Origin: Nonomuraea sediminis
GTDB lineage: Bacteria > Actinomycetota > Actinomycetes > Streptosporangiales > Streptosporangiaceae
Assembly (NCBI RefSeq): GCF_018531495.1
Contig: NZ_JAHDTI010000007.1
Location: forward strand, 496,001-560,000
Length of the DNA stretch: 64,000 nt
Direction of reading: 5' to 3'
Position numbers and translations under genes: made by a program. Positions 44,166 through 51,666 of this stretch are shown here, one piece after another; the stretch's first letter is position 1, and every line of letters starts with the position of its first letter. The notes under the pieces are model-generated. The model made no database searches, was not told the origin of the DNA, and saw nothing but the letters and a program-made list of their open reading frames with translations.

Positions 44166-45047
44166 ATGATGGAACCGAAGATCGCGGGTTTCGAATACCA
44201 GCGGATCACCGTCGCCGACGGCGTGGCGCTGAAGGTCGCTGTAGGCGGCACGGGCAGCCCGATCGTGCTGCTGCACGGCTTCCCGCAGACGCATCTGAGC
44301 TGGCGACACGTCGCCGTGGATCTGGCTGCCGACCACACCGTGATCTGCCCTGATCTGCGCGGTTATGGCGACAGCGACAAGCCGATCGACACCGACGGGC
44401 GTACCTATGCCAAACGCACCATGGCCGCCGACATCGTCGCACTCACACACACCCTTGGCCATGAGTGCTTCGCGCTGGCCGGACATGACCGGGGCGCCCT
44501 GGTCGCCTTTCGTGCCGGACTCGATCACCCTAACGTGATCACCCACCTTGCCTGCTTGGACGTCCTACCCACCTTGGACGTCTGGGAGACCCTGCGGGGC
44601 ACCGCGGGCGTCCGCGGCTTCCACTTGTTCCTGATGGCCCAGCCAGGCGGGCTGCCCGAACAGATGATCTCCGCTGCCCCGGATGCCTTCTTCGGCCACT
44701 TCCTGAACATCTGGACCCGCGATCCGGATGCGATCCCGGCCGACATTCGTGCTGCCTACCTGGCGGCATCTCGTCAGGCGATCCCTTCGATCGTCGCTGA
44801 CTACCGCGCCTCCGCCACCATCGACGTTGAAGATGACCAAGGGGATCAGCAGGCCGGGAGTTTGCTGCAAATGCCTCTAGCGGTCCTGCATCAGGACCTG
44901 GGGCCGGTGTTCGGGCGCGTCGCCACCAAGGCCTGGCGGGCATGGGCCCCGCAAGCGCAGCTCGCCACCCTGAACTGCGGACACTTCATGGCCGAGGAAG
45001 CGCCAGGCGAGACCGCCAACGCGCTACGCACCCTACTGGCGAGGTAA
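44166..45047 (+). CDS. Alpha/beta hydrolase, haloacetate dehalogenase / epoxide hydrolase type
   Basis: 293 aa, cytoplasmic. Oxyanion HGFPQTHLSWRHVA, the PDLRGYGDSDKP turn, and nucleophile elbow AGHDRGALVAFR with Asp instead of Ser, as in haloalkane/fluoroacetate dehalogenases and epoxide hydrolases; the catalytic His is in NCGHFMAEEAPGE near the C-terminus. Two adjacent ATG codons at 44166 and 44169 are both possible. It is a solitary gene with no clear regulator next to it. Confidence 0.87.
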   Translation: MMEPKIAGFEYQRITVADGVALKVAVGGTGSPIVLLHGFPQTHLSWRHVAVDLAADHTVICPDLRGYGDSDKPIDTDGRTYAKRTMAADIVALTHTLGHECFALAGHDRGALVAFRAGLDHPNVITHLACLDVLPTLDVWETLRGTAGVRGFHLFLMAQPGGLPEQMISAAPDAFFGHFLNIWTRDPDAIPADIRAAYLAASRQAIPSIVADYRASATIDVEDDQGDQQAGSLLQMPLAVLHQDLGPVFGRVATKAWRAWAPQAQLATLNCGHFMAEEAPGETANALRTLLAR

Positions 45048-45748
45048 TAGGAGCTGTCACTGCCCGAACAGGTGCGTATACCTGGTAGCGGCGAACCGGC
45101 TGATCGAGCGCGGCGACTGGGATCACGGCAACAGCGAGATCAGAGCCCCCCGAGAATCGAGAAATCGCAGGTCGGATGGGGTGTGGAAGAGTAGGGCGGG
45201 TGGGAGTGGAACCCACGACCCACGGATTATGAGTCGGTTCCTATGGTGTCGTGGAGTGTTGTTTTGTGTCGCTGTGAGCGGGATTCTCCCCGTCGTCGTG
45301 CCGGCCAGTGCCGATACGTGCCGCGCCGTATCGCGTTCACACGAGCAATCACCGAGCAACCATGCGTGCTTGACCATCGACACTCTGTGCTATTTGTCCC
45401 TGCCGGGACTGCTGCCCAGGGCCATGCTTTCGCGATGAGGCCCAAGTGGTCTACACAGATCGAACGCGTATGAGCAGCCACCGAGCAGCCTCGGCCATCG
45501 CTTCCTCTCAGGGGCATCGGGTGCGTTCACCATGCTCCTGACGAATTGGACGGAGAGACAGGACCGATTCCGATCCACCGCAGAGGTCGGATTTCGCCAG
45601 CCGCTGCTTCGTAGTCGGCGGAGCGCGTCCGCCAAGTCACACCCAAGCCGTTCTCATGTCTTTCGGGGGATCGGCTTAAGCGCTTCCCAAGTCGTTTTCC
45701 TTACTGTCAGGCATGGCGCTGAGAACAGCACCAGGAAAGGACGATCAA
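45048..45748. other. Intergenic stretch with a tRNA fragment
   Basis: About 700 bp with no convincing protein gene. It contains a tRNA 3'-half-like sequence at 45190-45237 (listed separately). The neighbouring 45240-45480 has several open frames in both directions but no known family; it may be the remains of an integrated element. Confidence 0.35.
45190..45237 (-). other. tRNA 3'-half fragment (CAT anticodon), possible att site
   Basis: Read on the minus strand: CGACTCATAATCC (anticodon loop CTCATAA with a one-mismatch stem), a variable region, then GTGGG-TTCCACT-CCCAC as T-arm and a CGCCC acceptor-like end. The D-arm and 5' acceptor half are absent, so it is not a functional tRNA. Such 3' halves are the usual scar of integrative elements that recombine into tRNA genes. 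Confidence 0.45.
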
Positions 45749-46300
45749 ATGGACTTCAGTTTCGGTCGCGGTACGGTTGCGCGTGCCGGCGCGGCGGCGG
45801 CGGCAATGACCGCGGCATTGTTCTGCGTACCCACTACGGCTATGGCCGATCAGGCGTCGATCACGGTGGAAGTGACGCCCACCGGCTCCGCCCGCTACTC
45901 CGAATCCTGCACCGACACGGAGACGTGGGGAGTGGCCGCCGGCAAGGGCAGCCCCAATTTCAAAAAGGACAATGTCCAGGTGTGCAAGTATTCCAGCAGC
46001 GACGTGGCCTTCAACCCGTGGGCGCGCGGGCTCGGCACCGCGTACAACGCCACCGCTAGGGACCACGTCATCGAGCAATCCCATGGGGAAGGGTTTCCCC
46101 GCTCCCTGGATTCCCGGTGCACGTACTGGCTGCCCGGCGGTCCGAACCGATCGGCGCTGATCTCCGAGATCGTGCAGACGTACCAGGTCAAGCTGATCTA
46201 CAAGTACGCCGACGGACACATCCAGGTCGCCGACACCACTCAGGCGACGTATTCCGGCAACAAGAGCGTCTCGTGGAACCCCGGCTGCTGGACGAGATGA
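45749..46300 (+). CDS. Small secreted protein of unknown family (183 aa)
   Basis: Not recognised. An N-terminal signal peptide (GAAAAAMTAALFCVPTTAMA) predicts export, leaving a ~147-residue mature domain with four Cys (SCTDT, VCKYS, RCTYW, GCWTR) likely forming two disulfides, and aromatic-rich beta-type sequence (TYQVKLIYKYADGHIQVADT). AGGAAAGG ribosome site 9 bp before the ATG. A longer in-frame start at 45713 would bury the signal peptide and is rejected. A second small secreted gene follows 445 bp later. Confidence 0.7.
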   Translation: MDFSFGRGTVARAGAAAAAMTAALFCVPTTAMADQASITVEVTPTGSARYSESCTDTETWGVAAGKGSPNFKKDNVQVCKYSSSDVAFNPWARGLGTAYNATARDHVIEQSHGEGFPRSLDSRCTYWLPGGPNRSALISEIVQTYQVKLIYKYADGHIQVADTTQATYSGNKSVSWNPGCWTR

Positions 46301-46744
46301 CGCCGTGGCCGGCTCGGGGGGCTGCTGTCTCGGTCCGGTGCGGCACAGGATGAAGAGCGGAGTCCGACCCGAGCGGTGGGCCAAGAACACGCGGTCTGCA
46401 GATGCCTGGAGCGTTCAGCGTCCTCTGCGCATGTAGGAGCGGAGCGACAGCGGAACGAAGATCACCCGCGGTCAAGGAAGCCGCTTGGAAGGATCACTGG
46501 TGACCAGTCTGTTCTCCCCGGTGGGCTGCTGGCATTTGTCCGGCAGAGATCCGTCCAGCGCGGGCCTGGTCGACGATGACGTCCTTGTCGCACCGTACAC
46601 CGACCTCGACAGCATCGAGCGGATCTCCGCCGAGTGCGGGCGATCTCGCCGTTAACCGAAGGTTCTCCTTTCCGGCACAACAAACGTACGGCGGGCTTCG
46701 TCGTACGTAGGCATTTACACCTTCGCCATCGGAAAGGTCCCAAC
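46301..46744. other. Intergenic stretch between two secreted genes
   Basis: No gene seen. Close to the downstream start, ACGTACG (46684-46690) and CGTACGT (46702-46708) form a 7-bp inverted repeat that may be an operator for the secreted protein at 46745. Confidence 0.35.
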
Positions 46745-47185
46745 ATGCGCATCAGGCTCGCGTCAAGAGCGGCGGCGGTCGCCCTCGCCTCGTTCGGTCT
46801 CTTCTCCCTGGGCGTCCCCGCCACCGCGCAGGCAGCGTCAAGCAACGCGAGATCCCAGTACCACCTCGACTACGGCGACGGCGACTACGCGGCTCAGGGC
46901 AACATCAAGTGGCTGAATCGGACGATCGTCATCGGCGGCTCGGTGACCGCGACGGAGTACAACTGCGCGAAGGTCGAGGTGGTCGCCCTGCACGGGTCGC
47001 TGGTGAAGAAGGACTCTCGGATCAAGTGCTCGGGGGAGAAGGGCTACTCCTTCCAGTTGCAGCTGAACGTACGAGGCGGAGTCGAGTCGGCCGTCGTCCG
47101 GCTCTACGCCAGCAATGAGGGGCACCACCGGTGGAAGATGGTCGGGAGCACCGTCTGCACGCGTAACGACGCCATCTGCGGCTAA
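46745..47185 (+). CDS. Small secreted protein of unknown family (146 aa)
   Basis: Not recognised. Clear signal peptide (SRAAAVALASFGLFSLGVPA, cleaved near AQAA), then a ~115-residue mature domain with four Cys (YNCAKVE, IKCSGE, VCTRNDAICG). Alternating hydrophobic sequence (RTIVIGGSVTATEYNCAKVE; YSFQLQLNVRGGVESAVVRL) suggests a beta-sandwich. It resembles in size and layout the many small secreted beta-proteins of streptosporangial genomes; function unknown. Confidence 0.75.
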   Translation: MRIRLASRAAAVALASFGLFSLGVPATAQAASSNARSQYHLDYGDGDYAAQGNIKWLNRTIVIGGSVTATEYNCAKVEVVALHGSLVKKDSRIKCSGEKGYSFQLQLNVRGGVESAVVRLYASNEGHHRWKMVGSTVCTRNDAICG

Positions 47186-47403
47186 GGGCCGGTGGTGCTC
47201 GACGCCCGCTGGTCGGCGCGCCTGTCGTGGGCACGCCGACCACCACGGCGCAACCCATGCCTGTGATCGCCGCCGGGGCACATGTCATGATCGCGCACGT
47301 AGGCGGTCGCTGTCCGTGGTGGCTCGATCCTCGGGTCACGAGCGTGGGACTCCTTCGTGCGAACGCGGCGGTTCAGTACGGAACCTACGCTCGTGATCTA
47401 TTA

Positions 47404-48350
47404 GGGCCTGTACGAAGTTGAGATCAGAGGGATTCGCCTGCGCTTTGGCCCCGATCCTGGTAGGCCATCGCCATGGCGCGTGGAGACCTCACCGACGAGG
47501 AGTGGTCGTTGATCGAGCCTCACCTGCCGCTGGGTGAGCGAGGTCCGACCCCAGACCTGCGGCAGCAGTTCAACGCGGCGATGTGGCGGTTTCGTACGGG
47601 CAGTCCGTGGCGGGATCTGCCCGCCGAGTACGGACCGTGCTCCACGGTCTGCGACCGATTCCGGTCGTGGGCGATGATGGGAGTCTTCGAGCAGGCGATG
47701 ATCGCCGAGGCCGCAGCCCGGGGCCAGGTTGACCTCGGCCTGGTCAGCGTGGACTCCACCACGGCTCGCGCCCACCATCACGCTGCGGGGATGGTCCTGG
47801 GCGGCGAGCTTGCCCAGGCTCCGGCTGAAGGCCGCCGCGCTCGGCCGCTCGCGGGGCGGGCTGACCAGCTAGGTGCACCTGTCCGCCGAGCGGCGATGCC
47901 GTCCGCTGTCCTTCGTGCTGGCCCCGGGCCAGGCGGGAGACAGCCCGCAGTTTCGTGCCGTGCTGAACGGCATCAAGGTCCGCCTGCCCGTCGGTCGCCC
48001 GCGCACCCGCCCGGGTGCGGTGGCCGCCGACAAGGCGTACTCCTCTCGCGGCAACCGCGTCTACCTGCGCCGACGCGGCATCAAGGCAGTCATCCCCGAG
48101 AAAGCCGACCAGGCAGCCAACCGCAAGAAGCGCGGCGCTCGTGGAGGCCGACCGGTCAGTCATGATCCCGATCTCTGCAAGGAGCGCAACACGGCGGAAT
48201 GCTGTATCAATCGGATCAAGGAGTGGCGTGGGCTGGCCTTCCGTTTCGACAAGACGCCCAGGAGCTACCTGGCCGGCCTTCATTACGCGGGGCCATCTTG
48301 TGGATCCAAAGCCTTCAACCGATCTGAAGATCCGAAGTCCGTACAGGCCC
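47404..48350 (+). mobile_element. IS5-family-like insertion sequence (947 bp)
   Basis: Terminal inverted repeats begin GGGCCTGTACG at the left (47404) and, reversed, GGGCCTGTACG at the right (ending 48350), with imperfect continuation to GATC. A TA dinucleotide flanks both ends (47402-47403; 48351-48352), consistent with a TA target duplication as known for IS5-type elements. The transposase inside is broken, so this copy cannot move by itself. Confidence 0.8.
47473..48300 (+). pseudogene. IS5-family transposase, frameshifted with an in-frame stop
   Basis: The 5' frame reads ARGDLTDEEWSLIEPHLPLG, then FRTGSPWRDLPAEYGPCSTV and VSVDSTTARAHHHAAGM (first DDE Asp). It shifts frame between ~47800 and 47860; the second frame continues VHLSAERRCRPLSFVLAPGQ, AADKAYSSRGNRVYLRRRGI (second Asp) and CINRIKEWRGLAFRFDKTP (Glu region). 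A TAG at 47870 replaces the Lys expected before VHLSAE, and another shift occurs near the end (LHYAGPSCGS). Confidence 0.82.
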
Positions 48351-48736
48351 TAGGGCGCTGCGTTCAGCGGGTGGATCTCCTGGACGTGCTCGCCGGCCAT
48401 GTCCTCGAAGATCAAGTCTTTCGTGGCCACGTATTCCGCCATGTAGTCGCGCTGACCGTGGGTCAGGAAGGCCTGGACGCTGATCCAGTGCTCCAGGAGG
48501 GTGAACAGGTGCGGGTTGTTTCGATCCTGGAAGATGCGGAACTCCAGGCAGTCCGGGTTGGCACGGGTCGGGCCGGCGATCTTTTCCAGCGCCCGCTCGG
48601 CTGCCTCGATCTTGTCCGGCCGGGCCTGCAGCCGCACGGTGAAGACTATGGGCCCCGGGTGCTCCTTCGGGGACGCGGCCTGCCTACGGTCTGTGGCCTC
48701 GTCCGGTTCGGGGACGGCGGAGAGGGTGTCGGACAC
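48350..48736 (-). CDS. Antibiotic biosynthesis monooxygenase (ABM) domain protein, stop supplied by IS
   Basis: 128 aa. After a ~28-residue N-terminal tail comes a dimeric ferredoxin-like ABM fold: IVFTVRLQARPDKIEAAERA, NPDCLEFRIFQDRNNPHLFT, LEHWISVQAFLTHGQRDYMA. The family includes quinone-forming monooxygenases and YgiN-like enzymes. The reading frame ends in TAG whose bases are the TA target dinucleotide plus the first base of the IS5-like element, so the natural C-terminus was replaced at the IS insertion; only the last few residues appear lost. Followed upstream by an FMN reductase gene in the same direction. Confidence 0.8.
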   Translation of the reverse strand: MSDTLSAVPEPDEATDRRQAASPKEHPGPIVFTVRLQARPDKIEAAERALEKIAGPTRANPDCLEFRIFQDRNNPHLFTLLEHWISVQAFLTHGQRDYMAEYVATKDLIFEDMAGEHVQEIHPLNAAP

Positions 48737-48811
48737 GGGTTCCCACTTTCTCTGGCTGGACTGGCTGCTGGCTGCCGGTAGTTGATGGTGTGACGTCCGT
48801 TGGTGGCGACG

Positions 48812-49471
48812 TCACGCCGCTGACTCCTTGGCGGCCTCTGCCTTGAGCATCGCGGTGCGCAGCCGGATCCGGCCCGGCACCAACTCCCCGGCTGTGCGGG
48901 CTTGCTCCAGTGCCACCGACCACCACGCCAGATCGTCGAGTACGACATCGAGTCCCACGTTCGTCAGGGGGCTCGCCGGCCGGCCGGCGTCATCGAACGC
49001 GTCGTTGACGAACGGGATCACGACCGTGTTGCGAAGCGGCACGGCCTCTGTCTCCACGACGATCTGGGCGAGGTGCTCGATCGCCCGAATCCCGCCCCCG
49101 ATGCCGGCGCTGTAGCCGACGACGGCGACCGGCTTGTTGCGGAACGCGTTGGACTGCCAGGCCGAGTCGATGGCGTTCTTCAGGACACCCGGGAGGCTGT
49201 GGTTGTACTCGCCTGTCACGACGATGTAGGCATCCGCGTCCTTGATCTTCCGGTTCCATGCCTTCACGACCGGCTCGGAGTACGTCGGGTCGTTGATGTC
49301 GCCGAGGGTGCCGAAGTGCTCGGAGAAGAACGGCAGCGGCCAGTCCCGCAGGTCCAGCACCTCGACATCGAAGCTTTCGTGGGCGGCCGCGACGGACGCC
49401 ACCCAGGGCGCCACCCGATCCGCCGCCCTGGTCGGGCGAGTGGTTCCCACGATGATCTTCAGCTTGGACAT
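48812..49471 (-). CDS. NADPH-dependent FMN reductase / quinone reductase
   Basis: 219-aa flavodoxin-fold protein. MSKLKIIVGTTRPTRAADRV is the FMN-phosphate loop, VVTGEYNHSLPGVLKNAIDS is the family signature, and VVGYSAGIGGGIRAIEHL follows. The start at 49471 has a GGAGG site; a GTG two codons upstream is less likely. It probably reduces FMN or quinones and may supply the ABM monooxygenase encoded 75 bp downstream. Divergent from the MarR gene at 49579, its likely regulator. Confidence 0.88.
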   Translation of the reverse strand: MSKLKIIVGTTRPTRAADRVAPWVASVAAAHESFDVEVLDLRDWPLPFFSEHFGTLGDINDPTYSEPVVKAWNRKIKDADAYIVVTGEYNHSLPGVLKNAIDSAWQSNAFRNKPVAVVGYSAGIGGGIRAIEHLAQIVVETEAVPLRNTVVIPFVNDAFDDAGRPASPLTNVGLDVVLDDLAWWSVALEQARTAGELVPGRIRLRTAMLKAEAAKESAA

Positions 49472-49513
49472 CCGCACCTCCGGGTTGTGATCAACAGATC
49501 GTGAGCGTATCGC

Positions 49514-49539
49514 TAATCATTGTGGAAGACCAATCATTG
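49514..49539. promoter_or_regulatory. Repeated AATCATTG motif in MarR/FMN reductase promoter
   Basis: TAATCATTG (49514-49522) and CAATCATTG (49531-49539) lie 17 bp apart in the 107-bp gap between the two divergent genes. CAAT-C-ATTG is itself a short palindrome. The sites are well placed for MarR binding. Confidence 0.45.
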
Positions 49540-49578
49540 CAGAACACCAACCATGGTAGACAGGGATACGATTGCAGA

Positions 49579-50064
49579 ATGGAAAGCACGCGGACGACCT
49601 TCGAGGGCCTGTCCATGCCGCTGATTGCCCAGCTTGCGCGCATGGGACGGCGTGCCGTCGACGCGTCGACCGAGCCCGGCGGTATTCGCCACCGACAGGT
49701 CATCGCGCTCAACCTGCTGAGCCAACGCGGGGCCATGAGCCAGCAGGCACTGGGGGAGATGCTCGGCCTGGACCCAAGCAACGTCGTTGGACTCCTCAAC
49801 GAACTCGAGGAGCGTGGGCTGACAATCCGCCGTCGCGACCCGGCCGACCGCCGACGGCACATCGTCGAACTCTCCGAAGGTGGCGAGACGGCACTAAAGG
49901 CGGCGCAGGCGCGACTCACGAGAGTTGAGGGCACGATTCTCCAGGCACTCAGCCCCAAGGAGCGCGCAACCCTTCACGAGCTGCTGTTGCGCGCGGTCGG
50001 CGCCGATCGCCCCGAATCCGACGAAAGCGGTCCGCGCCTCGCGTCGCCGCCTCAGTGCGACTGA
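49579..50064 (+). CDS. MarR-family transcriptional regulator
   Basis: 161 aa. The winged HTH is typical: ALNLLSQRGAMSQQALGEML, DPSNVVGLLNELEERGLTIR and the wing RRDPADRRRHIVELSEGGET. The ATG is preceded by an AT-rich region with repeated motifs that may be its operator. Divergent from the FMN-reductase/ABM operon, which it probably represses until an oxidant or phenolic ligand binds. Confidence 0.88.
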   Translation: MESTRTTFEGLSMPLIAQLARMGRRAVDASTEPGGIRHRQVIALNLLSQRGAMSQQALGEMLGLDPSNVVGLLNELEERGLTIRRRDPADRRRHIVELSEGGETALKAAQARLTRVEGTILQALSPKERATLHELLLRAVGADRPESDESGPRLASPPQCD

Positions 50065-50084
50065 GAAGCTGCCGGATTGCGCGG

Positions 50085-50235
50085 TGGCAGTACGCCTCCG
50101 GCCGGCCGCCCCGGCTGCGCATCCAGCCCCGGCACCGGCAGCAGCGGCCGGATGGCCGCCCCCTCCGCCTCTGTCATGTCCGACGGATACCGGCGCTGCC
50201 GCTCGGGCCGGTCAGCCGTGTTGCCGTACACGTGC
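50085..50235 (-). mobile_element. N-terminal fragment of a second IS5-type transposase
   Basis: The minus strand reads NTADRPERQRRYPSDMTEAE and then AAIRPLLPVPG, the N-terminus of another IS5-family transposase (different from the copy at 47473). It then degenerates and no catalytic domain remains. It lies against the 3' end of the MarR gene and upstream of a truncated lipase, marking a rearrangement. Confidence 0.6.
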
Positions 50236-50512
50236 GCGAGGCATCTTGCGGCGTTCGATCCGGCCTTCCAGCGGTACGACGGTTTGCTCATCGTGATCGG
50301 GTGGCGAGAATCTCGACGTCCTTGTCCCGATCGCCCATCGGCAGCAGCCGCAGCGCGGCGAAGGCGTTGGTAATGGTCAGATAGGCCAGGCGAAGGAGCA
50401 TGGCCGATCATCATGCCGCTCGTGTTCCTTTGCCTGGTGGCCGGAACTGGTGCACTCCTCGCCAAGCCCAACATGGTCGTGAACTGGGCGGATGTAATTA
50501 TCGGCAGGCGCA
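50236..50512. other. Rearranged stretch without recognised gene
   Basis: About 280 bp of mixed frames between the IS fragment and the truncated lipase. No family is recognised; this is probably debris of the rearrangement that removed the lipase 5' end. Confidence 0.3.
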
Positions 50513-50953
50513 GTGTACGGACACTCAGCAGGCGGAAGCGCCGTCGCCGAGGTGCTGTACGAGAACCAGCAAATCCGCGGCGGAATCAATCTGGAGAGCT
50601 ACCTGGACTACCCGCCCAACGCGCCCGGAGGTACCGCAGAACCGTTCCCCGTCACGGCAGCAGGGGTGAGCCGGCCAATGCTCCTGCTTGGCAGTGCGAG
50701 ATTCGACCGCCGGCAGGAACTGGACCGCTCCTGGTCGGTCTTGGCCGCGCTCTCCGGTCGATGGGTCCACAGCGCGCGCATCGCCGACGCCAACCACTGG
50801 ATTTTCACCGACTACCCCCAGCCCCAGACGGCCGGGTTGATGGCCGCAGCGGGGCGGGACGCGCTGATCGGCACCGTTGACCCGACAGTCTCGGTCCCGA
50901 AGGTCCGCCGCACGGTACGCCGGTTCTTTGTACGACACCTGGCCGCACGCTGA
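50513..50953 (+). pseudogene. Alpha/beta hydrolase (lipase-like), 5'-truncated
   Basis: The frame opens directly at the nucleophile elbow (MYGHSAGGSAVAEVLYENQQ), continues with a strand and acid region (PMLLLGSARFDRRQEL) and a possible catalytic His (ADANHWIFTDYPQPQ), and ends normally. The N-terminal half with oxyanion hole and any signal peptide is absent, and only a GTG at the elbow is available as start. It looks like the 3' half of a secreted lipase or esterase cut by an insertion event. Confidence 0.65.
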
Positions 50954-51096
50954 TCTGAAAGAAGCAGCCTTGCGGTGGTTTGTTGACTGCATAATTCGTG
51001 GTGAGCAAGATTGTCTCGTCGAGACGCCCAGCAAGGTCACAGGCCCACGGCTACCAGCGCATCGTGATCCCGGAGAACGCTCCAGTGAGGACGCCG

Positions 51097-51666
51097 ATGA
51101 AAGCAGCTCGTGACATGGACGTGTTGGTGACGGTCACCAACGACCGGGCCGCTGGCGGCCCTGAAGCGACAGCCAGCAGCCCGGACGAGCAAGCGAGCAG
51201 TGATCTGTTACGTGACCTTCGGGTGTGGCTGAGCGGCGAGCCGCAGTTGCGGGGCCGGGTGCGCCTGGTCGATGGCCAGGGCGGCGACGGCGCCTTGAGC
51301 GGCGGCCTTCCCGAGGCGCTGCAGGTCGTGCTGGGCACCGGCGGAGCGCTGGCAAGCCTGTCCACGGTAGTCATCGCCTGGCTGGGCACCCGCAAGACCG
51401 GTGAGATCACTGTCGCGGTGTCACGCAGCGGCGACCCCGCGGGTGATGCGCGGGTGGAGCTGTCGGTGAAAGGGGTCAAGGGCTTGGATTTGGCCGCGAC
51501 CCGGGCCCTGACCGAGCACGTCACCGCGCTTCTCAGTGACCACGGCACACCTGGGCGCAGTGAACCCGCCCACCCCGCCGAGCCAGACGGGCCCGCTGGG
51601 CCGGGCCAGGCAGGCACCCCCGGTCCAGGCGGCCGGCAGGGCCGAGGCGGCGATGACAGCCACTGA
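51097..51666 (+). CDS. Effector-associated constant component (EACC1-like) protein
   Basis: 189 aa. The pattern DLLRDLRVWLSGEPQLRGRV, then GALSGGLPEALQVVLGTGGA, LASLSTVVIAWLGTRKTGEI and a beta-strand tail (VELSVKGVKGLDLAATRALT) matches the EACC1 domain: a short alpha/beta core with a single hydrophobic helix, found next to STAND-type conflict proteins in actinobacteria. A Pro/Gly-rich tail follows. The ATG at 51097 is preferred; a GTG at 50998 would add 33 unsupported residues. Its stop overlaps the start of the large effector gene by 14 bp, so they are coupled. Its role is inferred to be anchoring or signal relay to the effector. Confidence 0.75.
   Translation: MKAARDMDVLVTVTNDRAAGGPEATASSPDEQASSDLLRDLRVWLSGEPQLRGRVRLVDGQGGDGALSGGLPEALQVVLGTGGALASLSTVVIAWLGTRKTGEITVAVSRSGDPAGDARVELSVKGVKGLDLAATRALTEHVTALLSDHGTPGRSEPAHPAEPDGPAGPGQAGTPGPGGRQGRGGDDSH

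Noticed and set aside
45190..45237. Complete tRNA gene
   Set aside because: No 5' acceptor half or D-arm, a mismatch in the anticodon stem and an unusual T-loop (TTCCACT); only a fragment is supported.
47473..48300. Programmed frameshift in the IS5-type transposase
   Set aside because: No slippery sequence was recognised, and an additional in-frame TAG plus a 3' shift show simple decay.
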